Shown: positions 19,610 through 28,101 of the stretch, in pieces
How the letters are laid out: every line of letters begins with the position of its first letter
Position numbering within the stretch: the stretch's first letter is position 1
From: a virus
DNA length: 47,760 nucleotides
Strand: one strand, 5' to 3'
IMG/VR virus record: IMGVR_UViG_3300042879_000940
Span: 1-47,760 of that record
The notes under the pieces: model-generated
Seen by the model: the letters and a program-made list of their open reading frames with translations, nothing else
What the model was told of the DNA's origin: nothing
The model's database searches: none
Program-made: the position numbers and the translations under genes

Positions 19610-20472
19610 CTGTAGAAAAAGAAGCAGAGTCTGAATACATAGTATTTTGCCCATTCCATTCAAATCATAGAACACCTGCTGGAGAAATAAATAAATATAC
19701 TGGATTGTTCTTTTGTTTTTCATGCAGCAAAACAGCAGACCTAATAGAACTCGTAATGTATTTTTCCAATAGAACATATTTTGAGTCTGTTAGATTTATT
19801 AAGAGCAAAGAGGTTGAGACAAACATCCTGTCTGAGGTTAATAATAAGTTAATTGAAAAAGAAGAGTGGACAGAGTTTGATATGTCTGTTGTTAATAGGC
19901 TTCACGAACAGGCGCTTAATTCCGAAAGAGCAAAAGAGTATTTTGTTAAAAGAAAGATTACTAAGGAATCTGTTATAAAGTTTAAACTTGGCTATTCTGA
20001 AAACCAAGATATGGTTTCTATCCCAATACAAAATAGTGATGGGCTGTGTGTAGGGTTTGTTGGAAGATCTGTTGAGGGTAAAGACTTTAAGAACACATCT
20101 AGACTTCCAAAGTCTAAATTACTATTTAATTTAAATAGAGTAAAGACTGCATCTAAGGTTTATGTAGTGGAGTCATCCTTTGATGCCATTAGGTTAGACC
20201 AGGTTGGCTTTCCAGCCGTTGCGACATTGGGTGCTAACGTATCATCCAAACAAATAGATTTGCTTCAAAAATACTTTAGTGATATAATTATTATTGCTGA
20301 TAATGATGAGGCAGGCGGTAACATGAAAGAAAAGATAGTCGAAAGACTAAATGGAAATGTTACTGTGATTAACTTAGATAAACAATATAAAGATATAGGC
20401 GACATGGACGACAAGTCAATAAAAGAATTGGAATACCAATTTGACAAATCAATATTGTCTATGCTACAATAG
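19528..20472 (+). CDS. dnaG: DnaG-type DNA primase
   Basis: A 314-residue primase that makes RNA primers for replication. The N-terminal CHC2 zinc site is visible as Cys41, His44, Cys63 and Cys66. A TOPRIM domain follows, with the catalytic Glu215 in VVESSFDA and the DxD pair Asp258/Asp260 in IIIADNDEAG. It is about half the length of bacterial DnaG and lacks the C-terminal helicase-interaction domain, as is usual for phage primases. The start overlaps the previous gene by 82 bases; GGGAGAAAG upstream can serve as a ribosome site. The 3' end contains a promoter for the next gene. Confidence 0.92.
   Translation: MDTRDRRNQASIYTADQIKRVLAGSGVTVEKEAESEYIVFCPFHSNHRTPAGEINKYTGLFFCFSCSKTADLIELVMYFSNRTYFESVRFIKSKEVETNILSEVNNKLIEKEEWTEFDMSVVNRLHEQALNSERAKEYFVKRKITKESVIKFKLGYSENQDMVSIPIQNSDGLCVGFVGRSVEGKDFKNTSRLPKSKLLFNLNRVKTASKVYVVESSFDAIRLDQVGFPAVATLGANVSSKQIDLLQKYFSDIIIIADNDEAGGNMKEKIVERLNGNVTVINLDKQYKDIGDMDDKSIKELEYQFDKSILSMLQ
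20441..20470 (+). promoter_or_regulatory. Sigma-70-type promoter for the SSB gene
   Basis: TTGACA at 20441-20446, an 18-base spacer, and an extended -10 (TGc-TACAAT, 20462-20470) lie at the very end of the primase gene, about 20 bases before ATG 20491. The SSB gene behind it also has an AAGGAGA site. This fits separate, strong expression of an abundant replication protein. Confidence 0.65.
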
Positions 20473-20490
20473 AAAAAACAAGGAGAAATA

Positions 20491-21150
20491 ATGAATAAAA
20501 TAGTAGGACTAAAAAACATCAATGCTTTACTAGATAAGAAGACAGACGAAAACGGTCCAAAGGTTCGCTGGCTAAAGTTAGCAGACGGCCAGGCAGTAAA
20601 GATTAGATTTATTGAAGAGTTGGACGAAGACTCTGCAAACTATAATGAAAAGCGTGGACTTGCATTCGTTGTTAAGGAACACACAAATCCAAAGGATTAC
20701 AAGCGCAAGGCTGTAGACACAATGGATACAGAAGGCCGTGACTGGGCTGAAGAGATGTATCGCAAGGATCCAAAGGGAAATAGTGGATGGCGTGGTCGTC
20801 TTCGTTTCTATTGCAACGTTCTTGTCGACGATGGTATCGAAGCACCATATGTTGCAATCTGGTCAATGGGTATCAGCAAGCAATCATCCTTTAATACAAT
20901 TAAAGAGTATGCTATGGAAACAGGTAGCATCTCTAACGTACAGTGGAAGTTAAAGCGTAATGGTCAGGGAACTGAAACATCTTACACTTTGATTCCTTCT
21001 GCTCCAGATAAGGAGCCTTTCAACTGGGAAAGTGTTGAGCCATATGCTCTAGAGAAGGCATTGCGTCGAGTTCCATATGCGGAGCAAGAAGCATTCTATC
21101 TAGGTTTTGATTCACCTTCATCTACATCAGCGACGAATATCGACTGGTAG
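20491..21150 (+). CDS. Single-stranded DNA-binding protein, gp32-like
   Basis: A 219-residue protein placed between primase and polymerase. It begins with MNKIVGLKNINALLDKK, then has an OB-type beta region (VRWLKLADGQAVKIRFIEEL and a WRGRLRFYCNVLVDD segment), a VAIWSMG strand and a helical C-terminal part. This resembles the phage SSB group annotated near polymerase genes in actinophages. The tail ends Ile-Asp-Trp instead of the long acidic tip of T4 gp32. AAGGAGA precedes the ATG and a good promoter lies just upstream, consistent with high demand. It would coat single strands and support RecA. Confidence 0.75.
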   Translation: MNKIVGLKNINALLDKKTDENGPKVRWLKLADGQAVKIRFIEELDEDSANYNEKRGLAFVVKEHTNPKDYKRKAVDTMDTEGRDWAEEMYRKDPKGNSGWRGRLRFYCNVLVDDGIEAPYVAIWSMGISKQSSFNTIKEYAMETGSISNVQWKLKRNGQGTETSYTLIPSAPDKEPFNWESVEPYALEKALRRVPYAEQEAFYLGFDSPSSTSATNIDW

Positions 21151-21153
21151 TAG

Positions 21154-24100
21154 ATGAACTACGTACCACTACACTTACATACTCACTTTTCGTTATTCGA
21201 TGGTATTGGGTTGCCATCTGAATATGTAGATCGTGCTACAAAACTGGGTATGCCTGCAATTGCGATTACAGACCATGGCTCCCTTTCTGGCCACAGAGAA
21301 ATGTATCGTATTGCCAAAGCAAGTGGTATCAAACCTATTCTTGGCATAGAAGGTTATATGTGTGAAGATCGCTTTGATCATAGAGATAAAAGCGAAAGAA
21401 CCGATCAACTTGATATGGTTTATAACCATATAATTCTTCTAGCCAAGAATAAGGTTGGATTAGAAAACCTAAACAAACTAAATGAAATTGCTTGGACAGA
21501 AGGATATTACAAGAAGCCAAGAATAGATTTTGAAGTTTTGTCTAAGTACAAAGAAGGTATTATTGTATCTTCTGCTTGTCCAAGTGGAATCATTGCTAAG
21601 TCAATTGAACTTGGTGAACTTGGTATGGCAAAGAAATATATTAAGTGGTTTAAAGAACAGTTTGGCGATGATTATTACCTTGAGGTAATGCCACATAATG
21701 ATGACTCAATAAATAGAAACATTTTATTGTTAGCCGATGAATTTAAGGTTAAGCCAATTGTTACTCCAGACTGCCACCATGTTGATCCATCACAAAAAGA
21801 AATTCAAGAACTAAAACTTATCTTAAATACATATTCCAATAAAATTCAAAAAGATGCCACATATGAAAAGTCAAAAAAGCAGGGTGACTTAATGAGGCGT
21901 TTAGACTACCTATATGGTGCAGATAGACAGATGTCGTTTAATAAGTTTGACATACATCTTCTTTCTTATGAAGAGATTCAGGCTGCTATGGAAAAGCAAG
22001 CAATCTGGAGAACTGATATTTATGAAAATACAATTGACCTTGCTAATAAGGTTGAAGACTATGAGATCCAAGATAATCTAAACCTCCTTCCAGTTCAGTA
22101 TAAAAATCCAGACAAGCAATTAAAAGAATTGGCTATGGCTGGTTTGGTAGAAAAAGGTCTTGATACAAAACAAGAATATCTTGATAGACTTGAAGAAGAG
22201 TTAACTGTAATTCAAGATAAAAATTTTGGTCCATACTTCCTTGTTGTTCAAAGCATGATATCTTGGGCAAAGAAAGAAAAGATTATGGTTGGTCCTGGTC
22301 GTGGATCATCTGCTGGTTCTTTGCTTTGCTATGCACTTGGCATCACTGATATCGATCCACTAAAGCATGGATTACTGTTCTTCCGATTTATTAATCCAGA
22401 GCGTAATGACTTTCCTGATATCGATACAGATATTCAAGATACTCGTCGTGACGAAGTAAAAGATTATTTAGTAAGGCAGTATAAGCATGTTGCATCTATT
22501 GCAACATTTTTAGAATTTAAAGATAAAGGTGTTGTACGAGATGTTGCTCGTGCACTAAATATTCCATTAGTAGATGTTAATAAAGTTTTGAAATTGGTAG
22601 ATACTTGGGATGAGTACTGCACATCAAAAACAACTGCATGGTTTAGAGAGAAATATCCAGAGGTAGAGCAATATGGAGAACAATTACGTGGTCGTATTAG
22701 AGGTACTGGCATACACGCTGCTGGTGTTGTCACTAGTAAAAATCCTATTTTTAGGTACGCACCGTTGGAGACACGTTCTTCTCCTGGTTCCGATGACCGC
22801 ATACCTGTTGTGGCGGTGGACATGGAAGAGGCTGAGAAAATCGGACTCATCAAAATCGACGCACTTGGTCTTAAAACCTTAAGCGTTATTAACGATACAT
22901 TAAATATTATCAAGGAGCGAGAGGGCACTGAGATAGATCTTTTAAGTCTTGATATGGATGATTCCAAGGTTTACCAGATGCTTTCTGAGGGGTATACAAA
23001 GGGTGTGTTCCAATGTGAAGCCACACCTTATACCAACCTACTTGTTAAGATGGGTGTAAAGAATTTAGCAGAACTTGCTGCCTCCAATGCCTTGGTTCGT
23101 CCAGGTGCAATGAATACTATTGGCAAGGACTATATTGAACGCAAGCACGGCAGACAGGCAGTAAATTATCTGCATCAAACCATGAAACCATTCACACAAG
23201 AAACATATGGGTGTATCCTATACCAAGAGCAGGTTATGCAGGCCTGTGTTGAACTTGGAGGGATGTCTTGGTCTGAAGCGGACAAGGTTCGTAAGATCAT
23301 TGGTAAAAAGAAAGATGCTAGAGAATTTGATGCTTTTCGTGATAGGTTCGTTGATGGTGCTAGTAAGTTTATTAGTCCTAATCAGGCTCGTGATTTATGG
23401 CATGACTTTGAGGCGCATGCGGGTTATTCGTTCAACAAGTCTCATGCGGTTGCTTACTCTACGCTCTCGTATTGGACGGCATGGCTAAAGTATTATTATC
23501 CAATTGAGTTTATGTACTCACTACTTAAGAATGAAAAGGACAAAGATGCACGAACTGAATATCTTATTGAAGCGAAAAGAATGGGCATTAGCATTAAACT
23601 ACCTCACATTAACGATTCGGATATTGATTTTAAAATTGAGGGTAAGGGTATTCGGTTTGGATTGTCGGGGATCAAGTTTATCTCTGATAAGATTGCAGAA
23701 CGATATATATCGGCACGACCTTTTAAGTCTTTCGAGGAAGTTAAAGCCTTTACATTTACAAAAGGTAATGGAGTCAACAGCAGAGCGCTTGAAGCATTAA
23801 GACTTATCGGAGCAGCAACGTTTCCTGATAATCCAAGAAATGATGATGAGTTACGAGAACATCTTTATGAATATTTAGGTTTGCCAGAATTTACACAAAC
23901 AGTTCCATCACATTATCACGCATTCATTAATCCAGTAGAGGACTTTGAAGAAAAGGGTTCATTTATTTTAATGGGTATGGTAAAAGGAATTAAGCGTGGC
24001 AAAGGTTGGTCTCGTGTTGAGATCTTAGATAAGACTGGAAGCATTGGAGTATTTGATGAAGAACAAACTACAATTGAGGCTGGACGAAGTTATATTGCAC

Positions 24101-24432
24101 TCTGTTCTGATAACAGAATTGTTAGTGCTGTTCCTGTGGACGAGATAAAAGGATCTGACTCTGCTTTAGTTAGATTCTTAAACTACAGAATGTTGCCATA
24201 CAAAGACGACGAGTTATTTGTGGTATCCTTTAAACCTAGGATAACTAAAGCAGGTAAAAAGATGGCTTCGCTTACTCTAGCAGATACTTCTAGAGAGTTG
24301 CATTCTGTAACAGTATTCCCTACAGCATTTGCTAAGGCATATATGAAAATAGAAGAAGGACACGCATACAAGTTTGAATTTGGCAAAACCAAAGATGGCA
24401 CCGTAATATTGGAGGATGTAAATGTCGGTTAG
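21154..24432 (+). CDS. dnaE: DNA polymerase III alpha subunit (DnaE-type)
   Basis: This 1092-residue replicative polymerase copies the genome. The N-terminal PHP domain keeps metal-binding residues: the HLHTH cluster, ITDHGS, the EGY glutamate, YNHIILLAKN, SSACPSG and a final DCHH, so it may be an active proofreading exonuclease. The palm has GPGRGSSAG followed by PDIDTD (two catalytic Asp) and a third Asp in LIKIDALGLKT. A helix-hairpin-helix region and a C-terminal OB fold follow. It is close to the usual DnaE1 length, slightly shorter at the C-terminus. No clamp or clamp-loader gene is in the window. The last 11 bases overlap recA. Confidence 0.95.
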   Translation: MNYVPLHLHTHFSLFDGIGLPSEYVDRATKLGMPAIAITDHGSLSGHREMYRIAKASGIKPILGIEGYMCEDRFDHRDKSERTDQLDMVYNHIILLAKNKVGLENLNKLNEIAWTEGYYKKPRIDFEVLSKYKEGIIVSSACPSGIIAKSIELGELGMAKKYIKWFKEQFGDDYYLEVMPHNDDSINRNILLLADEFKVKPIVTPDCHHVDPSQKEIQELKLILNTYSNKIQKDATYEKSKKQGDLMRRLDYLYGADRQMSFNKFDIHLLSYEEIQAAMEKQAIWRTDIYENTIDLANKVEDYEIQDNLNLLPVQYKNPDKQLKELAMAGLVEKGLDTKQEYLDRLEEELTVIQDKNFGPYFLVVQSMISWAKKEKIMVGPGRGSSAGSLLCYALGITDIDPLKHGLLFFRFINPERNDFPDIDTDIQDTRRDEVKDYLVRQYKHVASIATFLEFKDKGVVRDVARALNIPLVDVNKVLKLVDTWDEYCTSKTTAWFREKYPEVEQYGEQLRGRIRGTGIHAAGVVTSKNPIFRYAPLETRSSPGSDDRIPVVAVDMEEAEKIGLIKIDALGLKTLSVINDTLNIIKEREGTEIDLLSLDMDDSKVYQMLSEGYTKGVFQCEATPYTNLLVKMGVKNLAELAASNALVRPGAMNTIGKDYIERKHGRQAVNYLHQTMKPFTQETYGCILYQEQVMQACVELGGMSWSEADKVRKIIGKKKDAREFDAFRDRFVDGASKFISPNQARDLWHDFEAHAGYSFNKSHAVAYSTLSYWTAWLKYYYPIEFMYSLLKNEKDKDARTEYLIEAKRMGISIKLPHINDSDIDFKIEGKGIRFGLSGIKFISDKIAERYISARPFKSFEEVKAFTFTKGNGVNSRALEALRLIGAATFPDNPRNDDELREHLYEYLGLPEFTQTVPSHYHAFINPVEDFEEKGSFILMGMVKGIKRGKGWSRVEILDKTGSIGVFDEEQTTIEAGRSYIALCSDNRIVSAVPVDEIKGSDSALVRFLNYRMLPYKDDELFVVSFKPRITKAGKKMASLTLADTSRELHSVTVFPTAFAKAYMKIEEGHAYKFEFGKTKDGTVILEDVNVG

Positions 24433-25435
24433 CATTGAAGATGTATTAGCACAGTTAAACCCTAAGTTAAGAAAGAGTATATTGGTAGGAGATGAAGTTC
24501 CAAAGACTGAGTACGCAGCAACACCCAGCCACGGACTTAATCGTGCCCTAAATGGTGGACTACCATATGGAAGACAGGTATTAATATGGGGATCAAAATC
24601 ATCTGCTAAATCATCTTTATGTTTGCAGACAATTGCATTAGCGCAAAAAGAAGGCAAGGTCTGTGCATGGATTGATGCCGAAATGTCATATGATAAATCA
24701 TGGGCAGAGAAGTTAGGCGTAGACACATCAAAACTAATTGTTTCTCAGGCTAGAACAATTAATGAAATGGTCGATGTCGGTGTAAATCTTATGGAGGCTG
24801 GAGTAGATTTAATTGTTGTAGATTCTATTACATCTCTTCTACCTGCTATTTATTTTGAAAAAGATTCTGACGAACTTAAGCAATTAGAAAACACAAAACA
24901 AATTGGCGCTGAGTCTCGTGACTTTAGTAATGCATGGAAGATGATTAACTATGCTAATAATAAAGTTAAACCAACACTGTTTATATTAATTAGTCAGTCA
25001 AGAAATAATATTAATGCAATGTACACAAGCCAACAACCGACTGGTGGGCAGGCTACTAAATTTTATTCCTCTACTGTTGTTAAACTATTTTCATCAGAAT
25101 CAGACAACCAAGCACTAAAGGGAAAGATATATGTTGGTGACAAGGCTATTGAAGAAAAGATTGGCAGAAAGGTTAGATGGGAACTCCAGTTTTCAAAAAC
25201 TAGTGCTGCTTTTCAGTCTGGTGAATATGATTTCTATTTTAGAGGCGATACTTTGGGCATTGACTCTGTCGCTGATCTTGTTGATACTGCTGAATCTTTG
25301 GGCATAGTTGAAAGAACTGGAGCATGGTATGTTCTGCCAGATGGATCAAAGGTTCAGGGTAGAGATGGATTTGTTAATAGAGTAAGAGAGGATCTTGATC
25401 TACAAGATATGATTAAGAATAAGATCAGTGGATAA
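24422..25435 (+). CDS. recA: RecA/UvsX-type recombinase
   Basis: This 337-residue ATPase forms filaments on single-stranded DNA and drives strand exchange. Walker A is GSKSSAKSS at 57-65 with Lys63; the usual Gly before the Lys is Ala62. Walker B is in DLIVVDSITSLLP, and an ISQSRNN loop matches the RecA ISQ/NQ sensor region. The C-terminal part is beta-rich and includes FSKTSAAFQ. It is about the length of bacterial RecA, but the ATP-site substitution and low resemblance to host-type RecA suggest the phage group. It overlaps the polymerase by 11 bases and the next small gene by eight. Confidence 0.85.
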   Translation: MSVSIEDVLAQLNPKLRKSILVGDEVPKTEYAATPSHGLNRALNGGLPYGRQVLIWGSKSSAKSSLCLQTIALAQKEGKVCAWIDAEMSYDKSWAEKLGVDTSKLIVSQARTINEMVDVGVNLMEAGVDLIVVDSITSLLPAIYFEKDSDELKQLENTKQIGAESRDFSNAWKMINYANNKVKPTLFILISQSRNNINAMYTSQQPTGGQATKFYSSTVVKLFSSESDNQALKGKIYVGDKAIEEKIGRKVRWELQFSKTSAAFQSGEYDFYFRGDTLGIDSVADLVDTAESLGIVERTGAWYVLPDGSKVQGRDGFVNRVREDLDLQDMIKNKISG

Positions 25436-25604
25436 ATACACTATCTGTGAAGGAAAGTTTCCATGCAAGACCTGTAAAAAGGAAGTAAAAACTATGCGGG
25501 TTTATCTATCTACTGGGATTGCATCTTGGATGTGTGCAGATAAGCATTTATCAGAAGTTCAATTGTTTAAGGTTGGGTATAAGAAAGTAAAAAGAAATGA
25601 CTGA
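25428..25604 (+). CDS. Small zinc-binding protein (58 aa)
   Basis: This is a short gene starting at GTG 25428. It fills the only coding gap in this stretch and overlaps both neighbours by eight bases, a strong sign that it is real. The protein has Cys7, Cys13, Cys16 (CKTC) and Cys36 (WMCADKHL), plus a His just after, consistent with one zinc finger, and a Lys-rich C-terminus. The function is unknown; similar tiny zinc proteins are frequent in this genome. Confidence 0.6.
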   Translation: MDKYTICEGKFPCKTCKKEVKTMRVYLSTGIASWMCADKHLSEVQLFKVGYKKVKRND

Positions 25605-25887
25605 AAAAAATGAAAGTAAAAGGTTAGGGGCAAAGCAGCATAAAAATTCTGGTAGAAATACCAAGAAGGGTGATGCTACTTGGGCAAACTTTACTGTAGA
25701 TTTTAAAGAAAACTCAAAATCTTTTACGCTTAATCAAGATGTATGGGCTAAAGCAGTTACAGATGCTATACGAAATGGCAACGACCCAGCAATTGTGGTG
25801 GTACTTGGCGAGGGTAACAAGAAGGTAAGACTTGCTATAATAGAGTTAGAACTACTAGAACAGATGGTGAATAATGGAACAGAGTAA
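25597..25887 (+). CDS. Putative Holliday junction resolvase (PD-(D/E)xK-like)
   Basis: A 96-residue basic protein whose pattern matches a small phage resolvase group: RLGAKQHKNSGR, a conserved KKGDA, then NFTVDFKENSKSF carrying the Asp-x-Lys of a PD-(D/E)xK site, SLNQD/VWAK-type helix text and a VVVLGEG strand. It would cut branched recombination or replication intermediates before packaging. Its neighbours are RecA, a Cas4-like nuclease and a RuvC-like protein. The nuclease call is from the motif layout only. Confidence 0.55.
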   Translation: MTEKNESKRLGAKQHKNSGRNTKKGDATWANFTVDFKENSKSFTLNQDVWAKAVTDAIRNGNDPAIVVVLGEGNKKVRLAIIELELLEQMVNNGTE

Positions 25888-26179
25888 TACAACGCTTGAA
25901 ATGGTCAATGGTTTGTCAGAAATAGCAGAATATATGGAGGACGAGGAGTTAACCTCTGCCCTAACATTTATTGCTAAGATAATTATTAAGCCAGATATCC
26001 CCATGAGCGTGGCTACTGTAGAAATAGTTAGACTACAGGCAATTGCAGCCAAGATGGCATTTAGGGCTACATGGATGGCTAATGTGGATAAGTCAAATAG
26101 AGGAAAGAAGAATATTTACTATACAGCAGCAGAGTCAATCAATAGTCTCGTGTCTGCTCTTAAATACATAATTAAGTGA
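25874..26179 (+). CDS. Hypothetical helical protein
   Basis: A 101-residue, largely helical protein that I do not recognise. It begins with an acidic helix (IAEYMEDEELTSALTF) and ends with a basic one containing KSNRGKKNIYYTAAESINSL. The pattern of a conserved Lys-rich segment followed by Tyr-Tyr is seen in small phage proteins of recombination loci, but no function can be claimed. The start overlaps the previous gene by 14 bases. Confidence 0.5.
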   Translation: MEQSNTTLEMVNGLSEIAEYMEDEELTSALTFIAKIIIKPDIPMSVATVEIVRLQAIAAKMAFRATWMANVDKSNRGKKNIYYTAAESINSLVSALKYIIK

Positions 26180-26183
26180 TATC

Positions 26184-26192
26184 TGCTATAAT
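26184..26192 (+). promoter_or_regulatory. Extended -10 element (TGc-TATAAT) before gene at 26214
   Basis: A consensus extended -10 sits five bases after the preceding stop and 21 bases before ATG 26214. The -35 position is weak. It probably starts a transcript for the nuclease, RuvC and terminase block. Confidence 0.5.
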
Positions 26193-26213
26193 TAATACAA
26201 ACAAGGGATAACA

Positions 26214-27071
26214 ATGACTAAAAATTTATTGAAGCAAGTAATGATCAAGAGTCCAGAGAAAAAGCATGAATCTAAAGAAGATACAAGTTTTGTTGACGGT
26301 TTAATAGAAAAAATAGAATCTGGCTACATGACAAAAACAAAGCCAAGGTTTAGTAAAAAGACAAATTTTTCAGCATCCGCTTTAACTTATGGCGCTGGAG
26401 AGTGTCCTAGATACTGGTACCTTGCATTTGATGGACAGGTTCATTACGACAACTCTGACGCATTTGGTGTTGCAAATAGAACTAACGGAACACTTGGTCA
26501 CGAAAGAATTCAGGAGGCCATCGAGGCTTCTGGACTTCTTGATGAAGATATGGAATTAGATCCCATTGAAAGAAAATATAATAAGCAAACTCATCCAGCA
26601 ATGGAGTTTAGAGTTAAACTAGACGATCCACCTTTTGACGGGTATGGAGATGTCATGCTTAAGCATAATGGGGAAAGAATTATTGGTGAAATTAAAACAA
26701 TAATGAATGAAGGCTTTGAATACAAAAAGAATAGTAGAAAGCCTAAGATGGGTCATCTTATGCAATTGCTAATCTATATGAAGGTTTGGAAAGTCGGCAA
26801 GGGTGTAATGATTTATGAAAATAAAAATAATCATGAGTTGTTGACTTTACCAGTAGTAGTAAACGATCATTACCGTCGGTGGGTAGACCAGGCATTTGAT
26901 TGGATGAGAACAGTACACAAGTCTTGGAAGGATCGAGAGTTGCCACAAAAGCCTTATCGATCTAATTCTAAAATTTGTAAGGTGTGCCCAATCCAAAAAG
27001 CATGTGCTGAAGCAGAGGCAGGGGTAGTTAAAATTAAACCTCTGGAGTTGCTAGAAAATGAAGAGTTGTAG
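26214..27071 (+). CDS. Cas4/RecB-like PD-(D/E)xK exonuclease with iron-sulfur cysteines
   Basis: A 285-residue nuclease probably resecting DNA ends for phage recombination. The active site reads Asp146 (GYGDVML), Glu159 and Lys161 (GEIKT), followed by HLMQLLIYM, the QxxxY helix of the RecB/Cas4 group. Four cysteines are placed as in Cas4/AddB proteins: Cys64 (ECPR) and the C-terminal cluster Cys255, Cys258 and Cys264 (CKVCPIQKAC), suggesting a 4Fe-4S cluster. There is no cas gene nearby, so a role in RecA-mediated recombination is more likely than CRISPR adaptation. The end overlaps the next gene by 14 bases. Confidence 0.85.
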   Translation: MTKNLLKQVMIKSPEKKHESKEDTSFVDGLIEKIESGYMTKTKPRFSKKTNFSASALTYGAGECPRYWYLAFDGQVHYDNSDAFGVANRTNGTLGHERIQEAIEASGLLDEDMELDPIERKYNKQTHPAMEFRVKLDDPPFDGYGDVMLKHNGERIIGEIKTIMNEGFEYKKNSRKPKMGHLMQLLIYMKVWKVGKGVMIYENKNNHELLTLPVVVNDHYRRWVDQAFDWMRTVHKSWKDRELPQKPYRSNSKICKVCPIQKACAEAEAGVVKIKPLELLENEEL

Positions 27072-27354
27072 ATGGTGCGATCATACATTTGAATCTGATG
27101 TATCTTATCAGATATATTGTTCAGAAAAATGCAGAGAGCAAGCCACTAAAGAAAAAATTGCACAAAGATATATTCAAACTAGACGACAAAAGCGTAAGGG
27201 TAAGAATAGAACTTGTAAGCAGTGTGGAGAGAAGTTGTCCATATATAACGATGAGCCGTTATGTAATCAATGTGTAATTAATCCAATAGATGTTAAAAAA
27301 GTTTTAAAACAAGTAAAGGGATTGTCAAATGACAAAGGCAAAAGAAACAGATAG
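27058..27354 (+). CDS. Double zinc-ribbon protein
   Basis: A 98-residue basic protein with two zinc knuckle pairs in each half: CRWC with CSEKC at about 4-25, and CKQC with CNQC at about 53-72. A Lys/Arg-rich linker (RRQKRKGKNR) sits between them. This is consistent with nucleic-acid binding. It lies between two nucleases and overlaps both, so it may be an accessory factor for DNA processing. The function is not established. Confidence 0.55.
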   Translation: MKSCRWCDHTFESDVSYQIYCSEKCREQATKEKIAQRYIQTRRQKRKGKNRTCKQCGEKLSIYNDEPLCNQCVINPIDVKKVLKQVKGLSNDKGKRNR

Positions 27355-27949
27355 ATATCCAGAAGGCAACTACGGTAAAAGGCCTGGAGTAATTTGCTCT
27401 ATAGATGCTAGTACTAATAATCTTGCTTTTGCAATATATTCATATAACAAATTAGATTGTTATGGAAAAATAACATTTAATGGTAGGGATATATACGAAA
27501 AGATAACTGATGCATGTAAAAAGTCTAAGGCATTGTTTGATCACTATAACTTAGTTGAGGCTATTGTTATTGAGCATACAGTCTTTATGAATAGTCCAAA
27601 AACTGCAGCAGACCTTGCATTAATACAAGGTGGAATCCTAGGTGGTGCTGGTCTATCTGGTATCCAAATTATTGGTAAGGTATCTCCAATTACTTGGCAA
27701 AATTATTTAGGAAATAAAAGATTAACTAAAGAAGAACAAATTAGGATTAGATCTCTGAATCCTGGAAAGTCAGACTCATGGTATAAATCTTATGAGCGTG
27801 AATTCAGAAAGCAAAGAACAATAAAACTATTAGATGTTATTTATGATAAGAAAATAACAGACAACGATGTTGCAGATGCATGTGGCATTGGTCACTGGTC
27901 AATAAATAACTGGAATAAGGCTATTGGATTTGACAAGGATGAGTCATGA
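27329..27949 (+). CDS. RuvC-like Holliday junction resolvase
   Basis: A 206-residue RNase-H-fold nuclease. The four acidic catalytic positions of RuvC can be followed: Asp26 (SIDAST), Glu82 (VIEHT), and Asp180 with Asp183 in NDVADACGIGHW. It probably resolves four-way junctions during replication or before packaging. It is longer than E. coli RuvC (173). The segment at 130-165 is a charged insert (SLNPGKSDSWYKSYEREFRK). Its ATGA overlap with the following small gene suggests coupled translation. Confidence 0.85.
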   Translation: MTKAKETDRYPEGNYGKRPGVICSIDASTNNLAFAIYSYNKLDCYGKITFNGRDIYEKITDACKKSKALFDHYNLVEAIVIEHTVFMNSPKTAADLALIQGGILGGAGLSGIQIIGKVSPITWQNYLGNKRLTKEEQIRIRSLNPGKSDSWYKSYEREFRKQRTIKLLDVIYDKKITDNDVADACGIGHWSINNWNKAIGFDKDES

Positions 27950-28101
27950 GTGCTAAACTATATACAAGTGAGTTATGGCTTAAAAAGAGATATCACATTG
28001 ATAAGAAATCTCCAGAGGCTATAGCAAAAGAATGTGGGGTAAGCGTGGAAACTATTTATGTATATCTTGCTAAGTTTGGATTAAGGAAGTCAAAGAGATG
28101 A
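27946..28101 (+). CDS. Small homeodomain-like HTH protein (51 aa)
   Basis: A short gene whose ATG overlaps the preceding stop (ATGA) and whose stop overlaps the next ATG the same way. The 51 residues form one helix-turn-helix: SPEAIAKECGV, then SVETIYVYLAKFGL, with basic residues at both ends. It resembles the recognition domain of resolvases and small regulators. It may bind DNA next to the resolvase or terminase, or control this operon. Confidence 0.65.
   Translation: MSAKLYTSELWLKKRYHIDKKSPEAIAKECGVSVETIYVYLAKFGLRKSKR

Noticed and set aside
22464-22967. Minus-strand open frame of 167 codons inside the polymerase gene
   Set aside because: Lies fully inside the conserved DnaE palm region, with no independent initiation signal.
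26214-27071. CRISPR adaptation locus suggested by the Cas4-like nuclease
   Set aside because: No Cas1/Cas2 homologue and no repeat-spacer array anywhere in the window; neighbours are phage recombination genes.
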